DNA from: Flavobacterium sp. UBA6195
Lineage (GTDB): Bacteria; Bacteroidota; Bacteroidia; Flavobacteriales; Flavobacteriaceae
Direction of reading: 5' to 3'
Length of the DNA stretch: 25,892 nt
NCBI RefSeq assembly: GCF_002422095.1
Contig: NZ_DITB01000082.1
Location: forward strand, 1 to 25,892
Shown here in pieces: positions 8,727 to 17,604 of this stretch. A model generated the notes under the pieces. It was not told where the DNA came from and did no database searches. It saw nothing but the letters and a program-made list of their open reading frames with translations. The position numbers were made by a program, and so were the translations under genes. Each line of letters opens with the position of its first letter. Positions within the stretch are counted from its first letter, which is position 1.

Positions 8727-9410
8727 TTATTCAGAACAAAAACATGGGTTTTGCCCAAATGTGTAGGTTAGTGTTAAGCCAGTAAATACATACCAATCGT
8801 TACTATTTAAATTTCCAAAACGTAAGGTTTCAAAATTATCATTTTTTGGATTGCTTCCATCTAAATTATCAGTAAAAGTATAACGGAATCCTACTTCAGC
8901 ACCAATGATAAAATTTTCAAAGAATTTCCCTTTAACTCCAACAATTATTGGGATTGCAAATGTACTACTTTGATAATCTTCATTACTTTTATTGTTCAAT
9001 ATGAATATTTCGTCATAAATAAAGTAACTTATACCGCTATATACATAAGGCGTAATTTTGGTTTTTGAATCATGTAAATCAAAATCCATAAAATTAAATT
9101 CTAAACCTCCAGAAAACTCTTTTACACTGTTTTTAAATGAAAAACCTCTTAAGTTTCTACTTGGGACATCACTATCTTTATCATGAGCTGTCAAACTTCC
9201 TTGGGTATATGAAAATCTATAGGAATGTCTTGAACTTCTATTCCATCTGTATAGTATCCCAATTGCAGGTTCATTAGGGGCTATGTAATTTGTTGGGCCT
9301 ACATCACCTATGTAATTAACACCTCCAACAAAAATACCTAATTCGTTAATTTGAGAATAAGCATTAAAGTTGCAGAAAATCAGTAATGTGTATAATAATA
9401 GATACTTCAT
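8727..9410 (-). CDS. DUF6089-type outer-membrane beta-barrel protein
   Basis: The 227-residue protein has a signal peptide (MKYLLLYTLLIFCNFNAYS) and amphipathic beta strands. It contains ELGIFVGGVNYIGDVG near the N terminus and EFSGGLEFNFMDFDLHDS in the middle. I recognise it as the DUF6089 protein commonly placed before uppS and bamA in Bacteroidota; its function is unknown. It would sit in the outer membrane as a small barrel. It is the first gene of the uppS-bamA-ompH-ompH operon. A -7 element (TATATTTG on the minus strand, 9427-9434) lies 16 bases before the start. The position invites a role in envelope assembly, but that is inference. Confidence 0.85.
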   Translation of the reverse strand: MKYLLLYTLLIFCNFNAYSQINELGIFVGGVNYIGDVGPTNYIAPNEPAIGILYRWNRSSRHSYRFSYTQGSLTAHDKDSDVPSRNLRGFSFKNSVKEFSGGLEFNFMDFDLHDSKTKITPYVYSGISYFIYDEIFILNNKSNEDYQSSTFAIPIIVGVKGKFFENFIIGAEVGFRYTFTDNLDGSNPKNDNFETLRFGNLNSNDWYVFTGLTLTYTFGQNPCFCSE

Positions 9411-9426
9411 TTTTTTAAATAGTTTG

Positions 9427-9434
9427 CAAATATA
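9427..9434 (-). promoter_or_regulatory. Candidate -7 element for the DUF6089-uppS-bamA-ompH operon
   Basis: The minus strand reads TATATTTG, matching TAnnTTTG, just upstream of the ATG at 9410. No properly spaced -33 TTG is evident, so the promoter is tentative. The 118-base gap to nadK holds no other visible element. Confidence 0.4.
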
Positions 9435-9528
9435 ATAATATTGATTTCTTATCCCTATTTTATGAGATTTTTTTGTTATTATTTATAAATAGAAACGCTA
9501 AAAAATGAATAATGATATAAGAAAGATG

Positions 9529-10413
9529 TTAATTTCTTTTGTCTTCTCCCCAAAGTAATTTTTTTCTAATAGTGTTTAAAAAAGATTCTTCTTTAAACTC
9601 AATTATTGAAATGGTAAACGGAGATTTTTTAATTTTCACAACTGTGTCTTTAGAAACGGCTGATATTCTTGAGTCTAAAGAAATTAAAAATTGTTCTTCA
9701 CGTCCAGAAATGCGAAGTTCAATTTCCATATCATCTGTAATAACTAAAGGTCTTGCATTTAAATTATGTGGTGCCATAGGTGTAATTACTAAACTTTCCA
9801 CATTTGGAGTAAGTACAGGTCCTCCGCAGCTTAATGAATATCCAGTAGAACCTGTTGGAGTTGAAATAATAAGTCCGTCCGCCCAATAAGAAGTGAGGTA
9901 TTCACCATTTAGATACGTTATAATCGTAATCATCGAAGTCGTATCTTTTCGAGCAACAGTAACTTCGTTTAATGCAAAATCTAATTCGCTAAAATTCTCG
10001 TATTCAGGAGAAGTTTCAATGCTTAACAAGGTTCTTTTAGAAATGGCATAGTCGTTATTTAATAATTTTTCCAAAAGAGGTTCAATATTATCAAACTGAA
10101 TAGTTGCTAGGAAACCTAATCTTCCTGCATTGATACCAATAATAGGAATGTTTTTATCTCTCACAAAAGTGGCGGCTTTTAGAATAGTTCCATCTCCACC
10201 TATACTTATTAAGGCTTTAAAATCATTATCTAATGTTTTGTGGCAAGAGTATGTTTCGTAATTTTTTGTAACAATGTTTTTCTCTTTTAAAATAGCTAAA
10301 AAATGCGCTTCAAAAGCAATTTCAATATCTTTTGACTCTAAAAATGAAACTACTTTTTGTACCGTTTCGGTTGTGCTATTTTGATAATATTGACCAAATA
10401 ATGCTATTTTCAT
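9529..10413 (-). CDS. nadK: NAD kinase
   Basis: The 294-residue enzyme phosphorylates NAD to NADP in the cytoplasm. The diagnostic motifs are present: GGDGT at 72-76 (catalytic Asp and phosphate binding), the NE motif at 149-150 (FALNEVTVARKD), and the glycine-rich TPTGSTGYS at 185-193, followed by LSCGGPVL. The length is normal. The gene starts 11 bases after the stop of the upstream CBS-domain gene, so the two are probably cotranscribed. Confidence 0.95.
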   Translation of the reverse strand: MKIALFGQYYQNSTTETVQKVVSFLESKDIEIAFEAHFLAILKEKNIVTKNYETYSCHKTLDNDFKALISIGGDGTILKAATFVRDKNIPIIGINAGRLGFLATIQFDNIEPLLEKLLNNDYAISKRTLLSIETSPEYENFSELDFALNEVTVARKDTTSMITIITYLNGEYLTSYWADGLIISTPTGSTGYSLSCGGPVLTPNVESLVITPMAPHNLNARPLVITDDMEIELRISGREEQFLISLDSRISAVSKDTVVKIKKSPFTISIIEFKEESFLNTIRKKLLWGEDKRN

Positions 10414-10424
10414 TACGATCTATT

Positions 10425-11084
10425 TTAAATGTTTAAGTATTTGTCTAAGTAATCTGAACGTTCTTTTAAACTATTTAAATAGGAGTCTTCCTGATGTTCC
10501 GAAATAATCTCATATTCATATCGTCTGAAAGTTTGAATGATATCGTTCAAGCCACTTTGACTAATTTTCACAGTAATTTCTACTTTATTTCCCACAACAT
10601 TCGAAATAAATAATCCTAAGATTTTCGCATTATTACTTTCTATAATTTGGGCAACTTGACTCATAGAAAATTTATCGGATTCTTTTTCTACTACTATAAT
10701 ACCTCCTTCTTCTTTTAAGAATGGCGTTTCGTGAAAAAAGCGAATTACATCTTCCAATTCGTAATATCCTAAATAAGCATTTTTGTCATCTAAAACCGGA
10801 ATTAAGTTGCTCTCATTTTTAGCGAAAATTTCTAAAACATCAAGCCAAATTGTTGTAGTTCGAACAAAAAAACGTTCAAAATGAAAGCGACTATCATTAA
10901 TAATAGAATCGCTATTTAAAAGCTCTACACTTTCTTTACTCACACAACCTATATAAACACCATCTTCTGTTATGGGAAAATGAGTGTATGGGAAATCCAA
11001 AAACAAAACCTGTGCTTCCGCAATAGAATCGGTATGTTTTAGCGGTTTAATTTCGTTGTTTATGTAGCTTATTAAATTATTCAT
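10425..11084 (-). CDS. CBS-domain protein
   Basis: The 219-residue protein has two CBS-type repeats in its N-terminal half: residues ~15-65 (DSIAEAQVLFLDFPYTHFPI) and ~75-130 (WLDVLEIFAKNESNLIPVL). The C-terminal segment (KFSMSQVAQIIESNNAKILGLFISN) looks ACT-like, with a beta-alpha-beta pattern. Such proteins usually bind adenine nucleotides and sense cell energy state; the partner is unknown. A frame start at 11273 overlaps pdxJ and is rejected. The ATG at 11084 (MNNLISYINNE) fits the divergent intergenic region. Its placement directly upstream of nadK suggests a link to nucleotide metabolism, which is only an inference. Confidence 0.85.
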   Translation of the reverse strand: MNNLISYINNEIKPLKHTDSIAEAQVLFLDFPYTHFPITEDGVYIGCVSKESVELLNSDSIINDSRFHFERFFVRTTTIWLDVLEIFAKNESNLIPVLDDKNAYLGYYELEDVIRFFHETPFLKEEGGIIVVEKESDKFSMSQVAQIIESNNAKILGLFISNVVGNKVEITVKISQSGLNDIIQTFRRYEYEIISEHQEDSYLNSLKERSDYLDKYLNI

Positions 11085-11152
11085 TGTGGATGTGATGAAA
11101 ATATATCGCAAAATAATCAAAAAATCCCACATGCTAGCTAACTTATACTTTG

Positions 11153-11160
11153 TATTTTTG
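11153..11160 (+). promoter_or_regulatory. Candidate -7 element for pdxJ
   Basis: TATTTTTG matches TAnnTTTG and lies 18 bases before the pdxJ ATG. A second partial match (TATACTTTG) overlaps just upstream. No clear -33 TTG is found at the right distance. The 94-base divergent region is shared with the CBS-domain gene. Confidence 0.4.
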
Positions 11161-11178
11161 TATAAATTAAAAATTATT

Positions 11179-11892
11179 ATGACAAAGTTATCTGTAAACA
11201 TTAATAAAATTGCGACACTTCGAAATTCAAGAGGAGGTAATGTGCCTGATTTGTTGAAGGTTGCAAAAGACATTCAACAATTTGGTGCCGATGGAATCAC
11301 CATTCATCCAAGACCTGATGAAAGACACATTCGCTATCAAGATGCTCGCGATTTAAAATCGGTAGTTTATACCGAATATAATATTGAAGGAAATCCACAA
11401 CATAATTTTATTGATTTGGTTTTAGAGTGCAAACCTACTCAAGTGACTTTAGTTCCTGATGCTATTGGAGCTTTAACATCCAATGCGGGTTGGGATACCA
11501 TCAAACACCAATCTTATTTATCTGAGGTAATTCAAGAATTTCAACGTAATGGAATCAGAACTTCCATTTTTGTAGATGCAGATGAAAAAATGATTGAAGG
11601 GGCAAAAGCAACTGGAACAGAAAGAATTGAATTGTACACGGAATCTTTCGCTCATGAATATGGTTTAGGAAACAAAAGCGGAATTGAGCCTTACATAAAA
11701 GCTGCAATCAAAGCGAATGAACTAGGATTAGGAATTAATGCAGGCCATGATTTGAGTTTGGATAATATCAAGTTTTTCAAAGATAATATTCCTGGATTAT
11801 TAGAAGTTTCGATTGGCCATGCTTTAATTTCGGAGTCCTTATATTTAGGATTGGAAAATGTAGTGAATATGTATCTTCAAAAATTAAAATAA
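11179..11892 (+). CDS. pdxJ: Pyridoxine 5'-phosphate synthase
   Basis: This 237-residue TIM-barrel enzyme condenses 3-amino-2-oxopropyl phosphate with deoxyxylulose 5-phosphate in the DXP-dependent vitamin B6 pathway. Family motifs are clear: LSVNINKIATLRNSRGG at the start, DGITIHPRPDERHI, TEYNIEGNP, and the C-terminal phosphate-binding region NAGHDLSLDN followed by SIGHALISESL. A frame start at 11086 would add 31 unrelated residues that overlap the divergent promoter region; the start at 11179 matches the family. The next gene begins one base after the stop codon. Confidence 0.95.
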   Translation: MTKLSVNINKIATLRNSRGGNVPDLLKVAKDIQQFGADGITIHPRPDERHIRYQDARDLKSVVYTEYNIEGNPQHNFIDLVLECKPTQVTLVPDAIGALTSNAGWDTIKHQSYLSEVIQEFQRNGIRTSIFVDADEKMIEGAKATGTERIELYTESFAHEYGLGNKSGIEPYIKAAIKANELGLGINAGHDLSLDNIKFFKDNIPGLLEVSIGHALISESLYLGLENVVNMYLQKLK

Positions 11893-11893
11893 G

Positions 11894-12658
11894 ATGTTGT
11901 TACATTCAAGAATAGAAGGCGAAGGAAAGCCGTTGGTTATTATTCATGGTTTTCTAGGAATGTCAGACAATTGGAAAACTCTAGGAACTCAATTTGCTAA
12001 TGAAGGCTTTCAAGTACATGCTTTAGATTTGAGAAATCACGGTAAAAGTTTTCATTCCGAAGATTTTTCATATGAAATCATGGTAGAAGATGTTAAGAAA
12101 TATTGTGATTATCATAATTTAAAAGATATCAATATTATAGGACATTCTATGGGTGGAAAAGTGGCTATGCTTTTAGCAACAACGTATCCTGAATTGATTT
12201 CCAAATTAATAGTAGCAGATATTGGTCCAAAATATTATGCACCGCATCACCAAACGATTTTAGCGGCATTAAATGCAGTTGATTTTTCAAAGAAACCTAG
12301 CAGAGCAGAAGTAGAAGAAATTGTTTCAGGATACATTAAAGACTTTGGGACAAGACAGTTTTTACTTAAGAATTTGTATTGGGCTACTCCAGAACAATTG
12401 GCTTTTCGTTTCAATCTAAAAGTTTTTAATGAAAAAATCGAAACTATCGGAACAGCTTTGCCTTTTGAAAACACTTTTAGTAAAGAGGCTCTTTTTTTAA
12501 GAGGAGATAAATCAGATTACATTTTAGATGATGATTTTGAAACAATCTATCATCATTTTCCAAAAGCGAAGATTGAAACAATTAAGAATGCGGGACATTG
12601 GTTACATGCAGAAAATCCAAAAGATTTTTATTCCTACGTTCTAGATTTTATTAAATAA
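11894..12658 (+). CDS. Alpha/beta hydrolase (YbfF-like esterase family)
   Basis: The 254-residue protein has an alpha/beta-hydrolase fold. The oxyanion HGFLGMSDNW is at 18-27. The nucleophile elbow GHSMGG carries S85. The acid is probably D205 or D208 (LRGDKSDYI), and the base is H235 (NAGHWLHAENP). This architecture resembles YbfF/MenH-like esterases; the substrate cannot be predicted. It is coupled to pdxJ with a one-base gap, so the two are expressed together, although no biochemical link is obvious. It is followed by a 26-bp palindrome that may end the transcript. Confidence 0.9.
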   Translation: MLLHSRIEGEGKPLVIIHGFLGMSDNWKTLGTQFANEGFQVHALDLRNHGKSFHSEDFSYEIMVEDVKKYCDYHNLKDINIIGHSMGGKVAMLLATTYPELISKLIVADIGPKYYAPHHQTILAALNAVDFSKKPSRAEVEEIVSGYIKDFGTRQFLLKNLYWATPEQLAFRFNLKVFNEKIETIGTALPFENTFSKEALFLRGDKSDYILDDDFETIYHHFPKAKIETIKNAGHWLHAENPKDFYSYVLDFIK

Positions 12659-12665
12659 AACGACC

Positions 12666-12691
12666 AAAAAATTATGCATGCATAATTTTTT
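12666..12691. terminator. Perfect 26-bp palindrome, probable bidirectional terminator
   Basis: Six A, then TTATGCA, then TGCATAA, then six T form a perfect palindrome. It starts 7 bases after the hydrolase stop codon. As RNA it would form an A/U-rich hairpin with a U-run, so it is a weak intrinsic terminator or alternatively a protein-binding site. Confidence 0.55.
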
Positions 12692-12702
12692 AGTTAAAAA
12701 AA

Positions 12703-12732
12703 TTGTAAAATTCATATTTTGTTATAATTTTG
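12703..12732 (+). promoter_or_regulatory. Promoter of the OmpP1/FadL-SGNH operon
   Basis: TTG at 12703-12705 and TAATTTTG at 12725-12732 are separated by 19 bases, an excellent Bacteroidota promoter match. It leaves an untranslated leader of about 45 bases before the ATG at 12783, which supports that start over the earlier in-frame ATG at 12678. Confidence 0.65.
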
Positions 12733-12782
12733 AAGTATTGATTATAACAAACAAAGAAAAAAAACTAACACATTTTTACATT

Positions 12783-14030
12783 ATGAGAAAATTACTTTCT
12801 TTAACATTATTGGCTTTGGCTGGCTCTACTGCTTTTGCAGGTGGATATAGAGTAAGTATTCAAGGTCAAAAGCAATTGGCTATGGGGCACACGGGTGTTG
12901 CTGTGGTTAATAGTGCTGAGGTTGCTTTTTTTAATCCCGCAGGGATGGCTTACCTAGATAAAAAATTTAATGTATCTGTTGGAGCGAATGCTTTATTTGC
13001 AAATGTTAAATTTCAAAATTCAACTTATAATTGGACTGCAGAAAGTAAAAATGTAGGAACTCCTTTTAGTGTTTATGCAACTTATAAATTGAATGATTGG
13101 TTAACAGCTGGTTTAGCGGTGTACACTCCTTATGGTAGTGCAGTTGATTGGGATCAAGATTGGGAAGGGGCTCATTTAGTTAATAATATTGATTTACAAG
13201 CAATTTTTGTTCAACCTTCGGTTTCAATTAGAATGGGAGAGCACTTTAGTTTAGGTGGTGGTGTTATTTACGCTTCAGGTTCAGTTAATTTTAATAGAAA
13301 TCTTTCAATGAATCCATTGCTTTCTGATGATGGTCAACCTTCAGATGTAACAATTGATGCAAAAGGAATTACAGCTTGGGGATATAATTTAGGTATGATG
13401 TTCAATCCTACAGATAAAATTCGTTTAGGTATGAATTATCGTTCTAAAATTGTTATGGAAGCGAGAGATGGAGATGCTACATATCATGATGCTCCAGCAT
13501 TTAACCCACTAGCTAATACAACTTTTGATGCAGACTTACCATTACCAGCAGAATTTACTGCAGGTTTATCAGTGCAAATTACTGATAAGTGGATGGTTGC
13601 TTTTGATGTTAACCATACTATGTGGAGTGCTTATGAAGCTTTAGATGTAACATTTGGAAATGGAACGGAGTCTTTAAATCCAAGAAAATATCAAAATTCA
13701 AGCACTTATAGAGTAGGAACTCAATATAAAGCTAATGATAAGTTTACTTTTAGAGCGGGTTGGTATTTTGATGAGAGCCCTGTTCAAGACGGCTATTTTG
13801 CACCTGAGACTCCTAGAAACGATTCTATGGGTTACACAGGAGGATTAACATATCAAGTAAATAGTAAATTAGGAATTGATTTCTCATTCTTATATTTACA
13901 TTTTGATGAAATTGATAATTCTTACAATCATTCAGTTGATCCTATTACACAACAACCTAATCCAGATTTTGGAGGAACTTATAAATCAGTGGTATTCTCT
14001 CCAGGTATTGGTATAACTTATGGATTTTAA
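12783..14030 (+). CDS. OmpP1/FadL/TodX family outer-membrane transporter
   Basis: The 415-residue protein has a signal peptide (MRKLLSLTLLALAGSTAFA). The FadL-type N-terminal section follows: GGYRVSIQGQKQLAMGHTG and AVVNSAEVAFFNPAGMAYL, the latter being the NPA motif of this family. A 14-strand-type barrel ends in GIGITYGF. These proteins carry hydrophobic compounds such as fatty acids across the outer membrane. The true substrate is not known. A longer frame from 12678 runs through the promoter and is rejected. The following SGNH lipoprotein gene starts 18 bases downstream, so uptake and hydrolysis of lipids may be linked. Confidence 0.92.
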   Translation: MRKLLSLTLLALAGSTAFAGGYRVSIQGQKQLAMGHTGVAVVNSAEVAFFNPAGMAYLDKKFNVSVGANALFANVKFQNSTYNWTAESKNVGTPFSVYATYKLNDWLTAGLAVYTPYGSAVDWDQDWEGAHLVNNIDLQAIFVQPSVSIRMGEHFSLGGGVIYASGSVNFNRNLSMNPLLSDDGQPSDVTIDAKGITAWGYNLGMMFNPTDKIRLGMNYRSKIVMEARDGDATYHDAPAFNPLANTTFDADLPLPAEFTAGLSVQITDKWMVAFDVNHTMWSAYEALDVTFGNGTESLNPRKYQNSSTYRVGTQYKANDKFTFRAGWYFDESPVQDGYFAPETPRNDSMGYTGGLTYQVNSKLGIDFSFLYLHFDEIDNSYNHSVDPITQQPNPDFGGTYKSVVFSPGIGITYGF

Positions 14031-14048
14031 TTTTTAATTAAACGAAAG

Positions 14049-15644
14049 ATGAAAAATAGATTTATATATTTAGCTATTATAGCGGCTGGTTTTGCTTCTT
14101 GTGAGCCAGAATTTGAAAATGAAGTAAATGCAGAATATTCAGCAGGTGATGCTGACTTCTCTTCTTATGTTGCAGTTGGAAATTCATTAACTGCAGGTTA
14201 TATGGATGGTACTGTTTCTCGAGTAGGACAAACCTATTCATTTCCTAATTTATTAGCTCAAAAATTTGCTCTTGTTGGCGGTGGAGAATTTACACAACCT
14301 TCTTATGCTGATGATATTAGTGGTTATGGTGGTTTGAAATTAGGAGGGCAGATAATTGTTGGAACTAGAAGAATTATTGATGCAAGTGCTGGAGGAGTAG
14401 AGTATATTGGAGGTACTGCAGATATGTCAGGACCTGTTGATATTGAAATTTCGAATCCTTTACAACAAATGGCATATAATAACATGGGGGTTCCTGGAGC
14501 AAAATCGTTTCATTTATTGGCGCCAGGTTATGGTAATTTAGCGGGGGTAGCAATAGGACAATCAAATCCTTATTTTGTAAGACATGCTACTTCGGCCTCT
14601 GCAACTGTTTTAGGGGATGCAATGTCAAAAAACCCAACATTTTTTACGAATTGGATTGGAGCAAATGATGTTCTGTCGTATGCAACAAATGGAGGCGCTC
14701 AATCTGATGGTGTAACTCCAGCAGCTGATCACAACACTACAGGGAACATGAATCCTAATACTTATGGAGCTAATGATATTACTAATTCAAATTATTTTGC
14801 AGGGGTTTATTCAAACATTATTAATACTTTGACTTCAAATGGAGCTAAAGGGGTTGTGGCTACTGTGCCAAGTGTAACTTCTATTCCTTATTTTACAACA
14901 GTAAAATGGAATCCATTACCAGCAGAAGCAACTTCTACAAATGCAATTGTTATTGGATTATATCAATTTTTATCAGTAGCTACTGGAGGGAGAATTTCAG
15001 CATTGAATACAAGTCCTGGAACCAAAAATCCTGTTTTAATTAATGATGCAGATTTATCTAGTTTAAGTGCGCAAATTACTGCATATGCAAATGCTTCAGG
15101 CGATCCTTTATTGATGGCTAATTCAGCGACTTTAGGTGCTTTGTATGGAAAAGCAAGACATGCAACTTCAAGTGACTTGGTAGTATTGCCAGCAAGTGGT
15201 ATTATTGGTGTTGAGCCAGACCCTGCTAATCCAATGGCAAACCCATTTGACGTAGCTGGAGTAACTTTGCCTTTAGCGAATAAATATGTTTTAACTTCTA
15301 ATGAAAAAGCAAAAGTTGCTACTGCTACTGCTGCTTACAACAGTTCTATTCGCTCAATTGCTGCTGCTAATGGGTTAGCAGTAGCTGATATGAATGCTAT
15401 TATGAATCAATTAGTAAATGGTTTACAAATTGAAACAGGGCAAATCTACACTGCAAATTACTTTAGTGGTGTTGCGACAGAAAATAAAGTATTATTTTCT
15501 TTAGATGGAGTACATCCAAATGCTCGTGGTTATGCTGTTATTGCGAATGAAATTATCAAAGTAATTAACGAACACTACAATGCAAACTTACCATTACATT
15601 ATGTAAATAATTTCCCTGGAATTAATATTGTAGGATCAAACTAA
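14049..15644 (+). CDS. SGNH/GDSL-type hydrolase lipoprotein
   Basis: The 531-residue protein has a lipoprotein signal with a lipobox cysteine at C18 (AAGFASC). It carries SGNH hydrolase blocks: block I VAVGNSLTAG with nucleophile S46, block II around GVPGAKS (~147-153), block III IGANDVL with N206, and block V LDGVHPNARGY with D486 and H489. It is longer than typical SGNH enzymes because of a large central insertion. It is probably anchored in the outer membrane or periplasm as an esterase or lipase of unknown substrate. It is cotranscribed with the OmpP1/FadL gene and ends at a clear terminator. Confidence 0.9.
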   Translation: MKNRFIYLAIIAAGFASCEPEFENEVNAEYSAGDADFSSYVAVGNSLTAGYMDGTVSRVGQTYSFPNLLAQKFALVGGGEFTQPSYADDISGYGGLKLGGQIIVGTRRIIDASAGGVEYIGGTADMSGPVDIEISNPLQQMAYNNMGVPGAKSFHLLAPGYGNLAGVAIGQSNPYFVRHATSASATVLGDAMSKNPTFFTNWIGANDVLSYATNGGAQSDGVTPAADHNTTGNMNPNTYGANDITNSNYFAGVYSNIINTLTSNGAKGVVATVPSVTSIPYFTTVKWNPLPAEATSTNAIVIGLYQFLSVATGGRISALNTSPGTKNPVLINDADLSSLSAQITAYANASGDPLLMANSATLGALYGKARHATSSDLVVLPASGIIGVEPDPANPMANPFDVAGVTLPLANKYVLTSNEKAKVATATAAYNSSIRSIAAANGLAVADMNAIMNQLVNGLQIETGQIYTANYFSGVATENKVLFSLDGVHPNARGYAVIANEIIKVINEHYNANLPLHYVNNFPGINIVGSN

Positions 15645-15672
15645 GTAAGATTTTATCAAATAAAATAAAAAA

Positions 15673-15697
15673 GGCATCATTATTGATGCCTTTTTTT
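15673..15697 (+). terminator. Intrinsic terminator after the SGNH lipoprotein gene
   Basis: A perfect 7-bp stem GGCATCA / TGATGCC with a TTAT loop is followed by seven T. It is preceded by an A-run that extends the stem. It lies 28 bases after the stop codon. Confidence 0.9.
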
Positions 15698-15725
15698 GTA
15701 ATTTTAAATTTTAAAGAAAATAAAA

Positions 15726-16070
15726 ATGAATCTACTTATCAAACTTCTTATTAGTACAATTATTGTTTTTGTATTGTCTTATTTTTTGCCTGGAGTTCAT
15801 GTAACTGATTTAACGGGAGCGTTATTAGTTGCAGTAGTTTTGGGTCTTTTGAATACATTTTTAAAACCTATTTTAGTATTGCTTACTATACCAGTAACTT
15901 TTTTTACACTTGGTTTATTCCTGTTGGTAATCAACGCTGTCATAATTCTAATTTGTGATTATTTTATTGTTGAGTTTAGAGTTGATGGTTTTTTAACAGC
16001 ATTAATTTTTAGTGTTCTATTATCAATTACTCAGTCAATTTTAAATAAAATCTTTGTAAGTGAAGATTAA
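15726..16070 (+). CDS. Phage-holin-family small membrane protein (four predicted helices)
   Basis: The 114-residue protein is almost entirely hydrophobic, with four predicted membrane helices (about residues 4-22, 28-48, 52-78 and 86-108). Motifs such as LGLLNTFLKPILVLLTIPVTFFTLGLF are typical of the mycobacterial-phage-holin-like family (COG1950/YvlD). These are ordinary chromosomal proteins despite the name, and there is no phage gene nearby. The function is unknown. It lies between a terminator and the tig promoter, so it is probably a single-gene transcript. Confidence 0.85.
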   Translation: MNLLIKLLISTIIVFVLSYFLPGVHVTDLTGALLVAVVLGLLNTFLKPILVLLTIPVTFFTLGLFLLVINAVIILICDYFIVEFRVDGFLTALIFSVLLSITQSILNKIFVSED

Positions 16071-16104
16071 TTTTTAGCGAATTGAATTTCAATAAATTAA
16101 AAAC

Positions 16105-16135
16105 TTGTTTGGGTTGTAAAAATTCTATAATTTTG
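16105..16135 (+). promoter_or_regulatory. Promoter of tig
   Basis: TTG at 16105-16107 and TAATTTTG at 16128-16135 are 20 bases apart and match the Bacteroidota promoter pattern. The -7 element lies within an inverted repeat (16111-16141). The leader to the ATG at 16172 would be about 30 bases. Confidence 0.6.
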
Positions 16136-16141
16136 CAACCC
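16111..16141. repeat. Inverted repeat spanning the tig -7 element
   Basis: GGGTTGTAAAA (16111-16121) is the reverse complement of TTTTGCAACCC (16131-16141) with one mismatch. The arms flank and include the -7 element. It is not followed by a T-run, so an operator or a hairpin near the transcript start is likelier than a terminator for the upstream gene. Confidence 0.6.
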
Positions 16142-16171
16142 AAATTTTATGGTACTTAAACAAAAGAAATA

Positions 16172-17497
16172 ATGAACATTACAAAAACGCAAGTTGATGA
16201 TTTAAATGCTATTGTAACAGTAGCAATTACGAAAGAAGATTATTCAGATAAAGTAGAAAAAGTATTAGCTGATTATAGAAAAAACGCATCGGTTCCAGGT
16301 TTTAGAAAAGGTGGCGTTCCAATGAGTTTAATTCAAAAACAATACGGTAAAGCGGTTTTGTTAGATGAAGTAAACAAAATTTTACAATCATCTTTAAATG
16401 ATTATTTAGTAGCTGAAAAATTAGATATTCTGGGTAACCCTCTTCCAAAAGTAACAGAAGATTTTAATTGGGATAATGATGATTTATCTTTTGATTTTGA
16501 ATTAGGATTAGCACCTCAGTTTTCAGTAGACTTAACTGCTAAAAACAACGTTACTAAATTCAACGTTATTGCAGATGATAAAATGTTGAATGATCAAGTT
16601 GAAAGAATCCAAAAACAATACGGAAAATTAATTTCTCAAGCGGAAGTAAAAGCGGATTATGAGGTTAGAGGAACTTTTACTAATGAAGAAAAAGGAATCA
16701 ACGCTCCGGCAAACTTTAGTTTAGATATTTTTGCTGACAAAAAAACAGCTAAAGCATTTGTTGGTAAAAAAGTGGGTGATATTGTAACTATTGGAACTAA
16801 AGGTTTGTTTGATGATGATCACAAATTAATGGATTACTTAAAAGTAAGTCATGATGATGTTCACGGTTTAGATATCAATGTTGATTTTACAATTGAAGAA
16901 ATTAATTCAGTTGAAAAAGCAGAGTTAAATCAAGAATTATTTGATAAATTATTTGGACCTGGAGTTATTGCTTCAGTTGAAGATTTAAAAGCTAAAATCA
17001 AAGAAGATGCTGAAGCGCAATTTGCACAACAAGCAGATCAAAAATTCTTAAATGATGTTACAGAATTCTTAATCGAAACTACAAAATTCGATTTACCAGC
17101 TGAATTCTTAAAAAGATGGATTCAAAATGTAGGTGAAACTCCATTAACTGCGGAACAAGCAGAAGAAGAATACGCGAGATCTGAAAAAGGATTACGTTTC
17201 CAATTAATTGAAGGGAAAGTAATGGCTGAAAATAATTTACAAATCACTTTCGAAGATTTAAAAGCACATACTGCTGATTTAATCAAGAAGCAAATGGCTC
17301 AATTTGGTCAATTAAATCCATCTGAGGATGAAATCAACGGAATTGTTGCTCGTGTTATGTCTAACCAAGACGAGGTGAAACGTTTATCAGAGCAAGTAAT
17401 GAGCGAAAAAATGTTAGGTCTTTACAAAGAAAAAGTAAAAGCTAAAACTAAAGAGGTTAATTACGAGCAATTCATCAAAGAAATGTACGGAGAATAA
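16172..17497 (+). CDS. tig: Trigger factor
   Basis: The 441-residue ribosome-associated chaperone has the ribosome-binding N-terminal domain with the signature GFRKGGVP (43-50; the family motif is GFRxGxxP). A middle region at the position of the prolyl-isomerase domain (~150-240) follows, with sequence strongly diverged from FKBP. The rest is a long helical C-terminal domain (~245-441). Isomerase activity cannot be assumed. It precedes clpP and clpX, the classic tig-clpP-clpX order, but a terminator lies between tig and clpP. Confidence 0.95.
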   Translation: MNITKTQVDDLNAIVTVAITKEDYSDKVEKVLADYRKNASVPGFRKGGVPMSLIQKQYGKAVLLDEVNKILQSSLNDYLVAEKLDILGNPLPKVTEDFNWDNDDLSFDFELGLAPQFSVDLTAKNNVTKFNVIADDKMLNDQVERIQKQYGKLISQAEVKADYEVRGTFTNEEKGINAPANFSLDIFADKKTAKAFVGKKVGDIVTIGTKGLFDDDHKLMDYLKVSHDDVHGLDINVDFTIEEINSVEKAELNQELFDKLFGPGVIASVEDLKAKIKEDAEAQFAQQADQKFLNDVTEFLIETTKFDLPAEFLKRWIQNVGETPLTAEQAEEEYARSEKGLRFQLIEGKVMAENNLQITFEDLKAHTADLIKKQMAQFGQLNPSEDEINGIVARVMSNQDEVKRLSEQVMSEKMLGLYKEKVKAKTKEVNYEQFIKEMYGE

Positions 17498-17523
17498 TAT
17501 CTCACAAAAAATAATTATCTTTG

Positions 17524-17552
17524 AGCGTCAGACTAGTTTTGGCGCTTTTTTT
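17524..17552 (+). terminator. Intrinsic terminator of tig
   Basis: AGCGTCA (17524-17530) pairs with TGGCGCT (17540-17546) over 7 bp including one G-U pair. The loop has 9 bases and a T-run follows. It lies 26 bases after the tig stop and separates tig from clpP. Confidence 0.75.
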
Positions 17553-17604
17553 ATTCTGAATTTGATTCAGATTTTTAACTTTAATTATTTAAATAAGTCA
17601 TAAA

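Noticed and set aside
11085..11273. N-terminal extension of the CBS-domain protein to 11273
   Set aside because: It runs across the divergent promoter region and into pdxJ, and gives no recognisable domain.
15726..16070. Prophage remnant suggested by the holin-family name
   Set aside because: No other phage gene is nearby and the family is a common chromosomal membrane protein.
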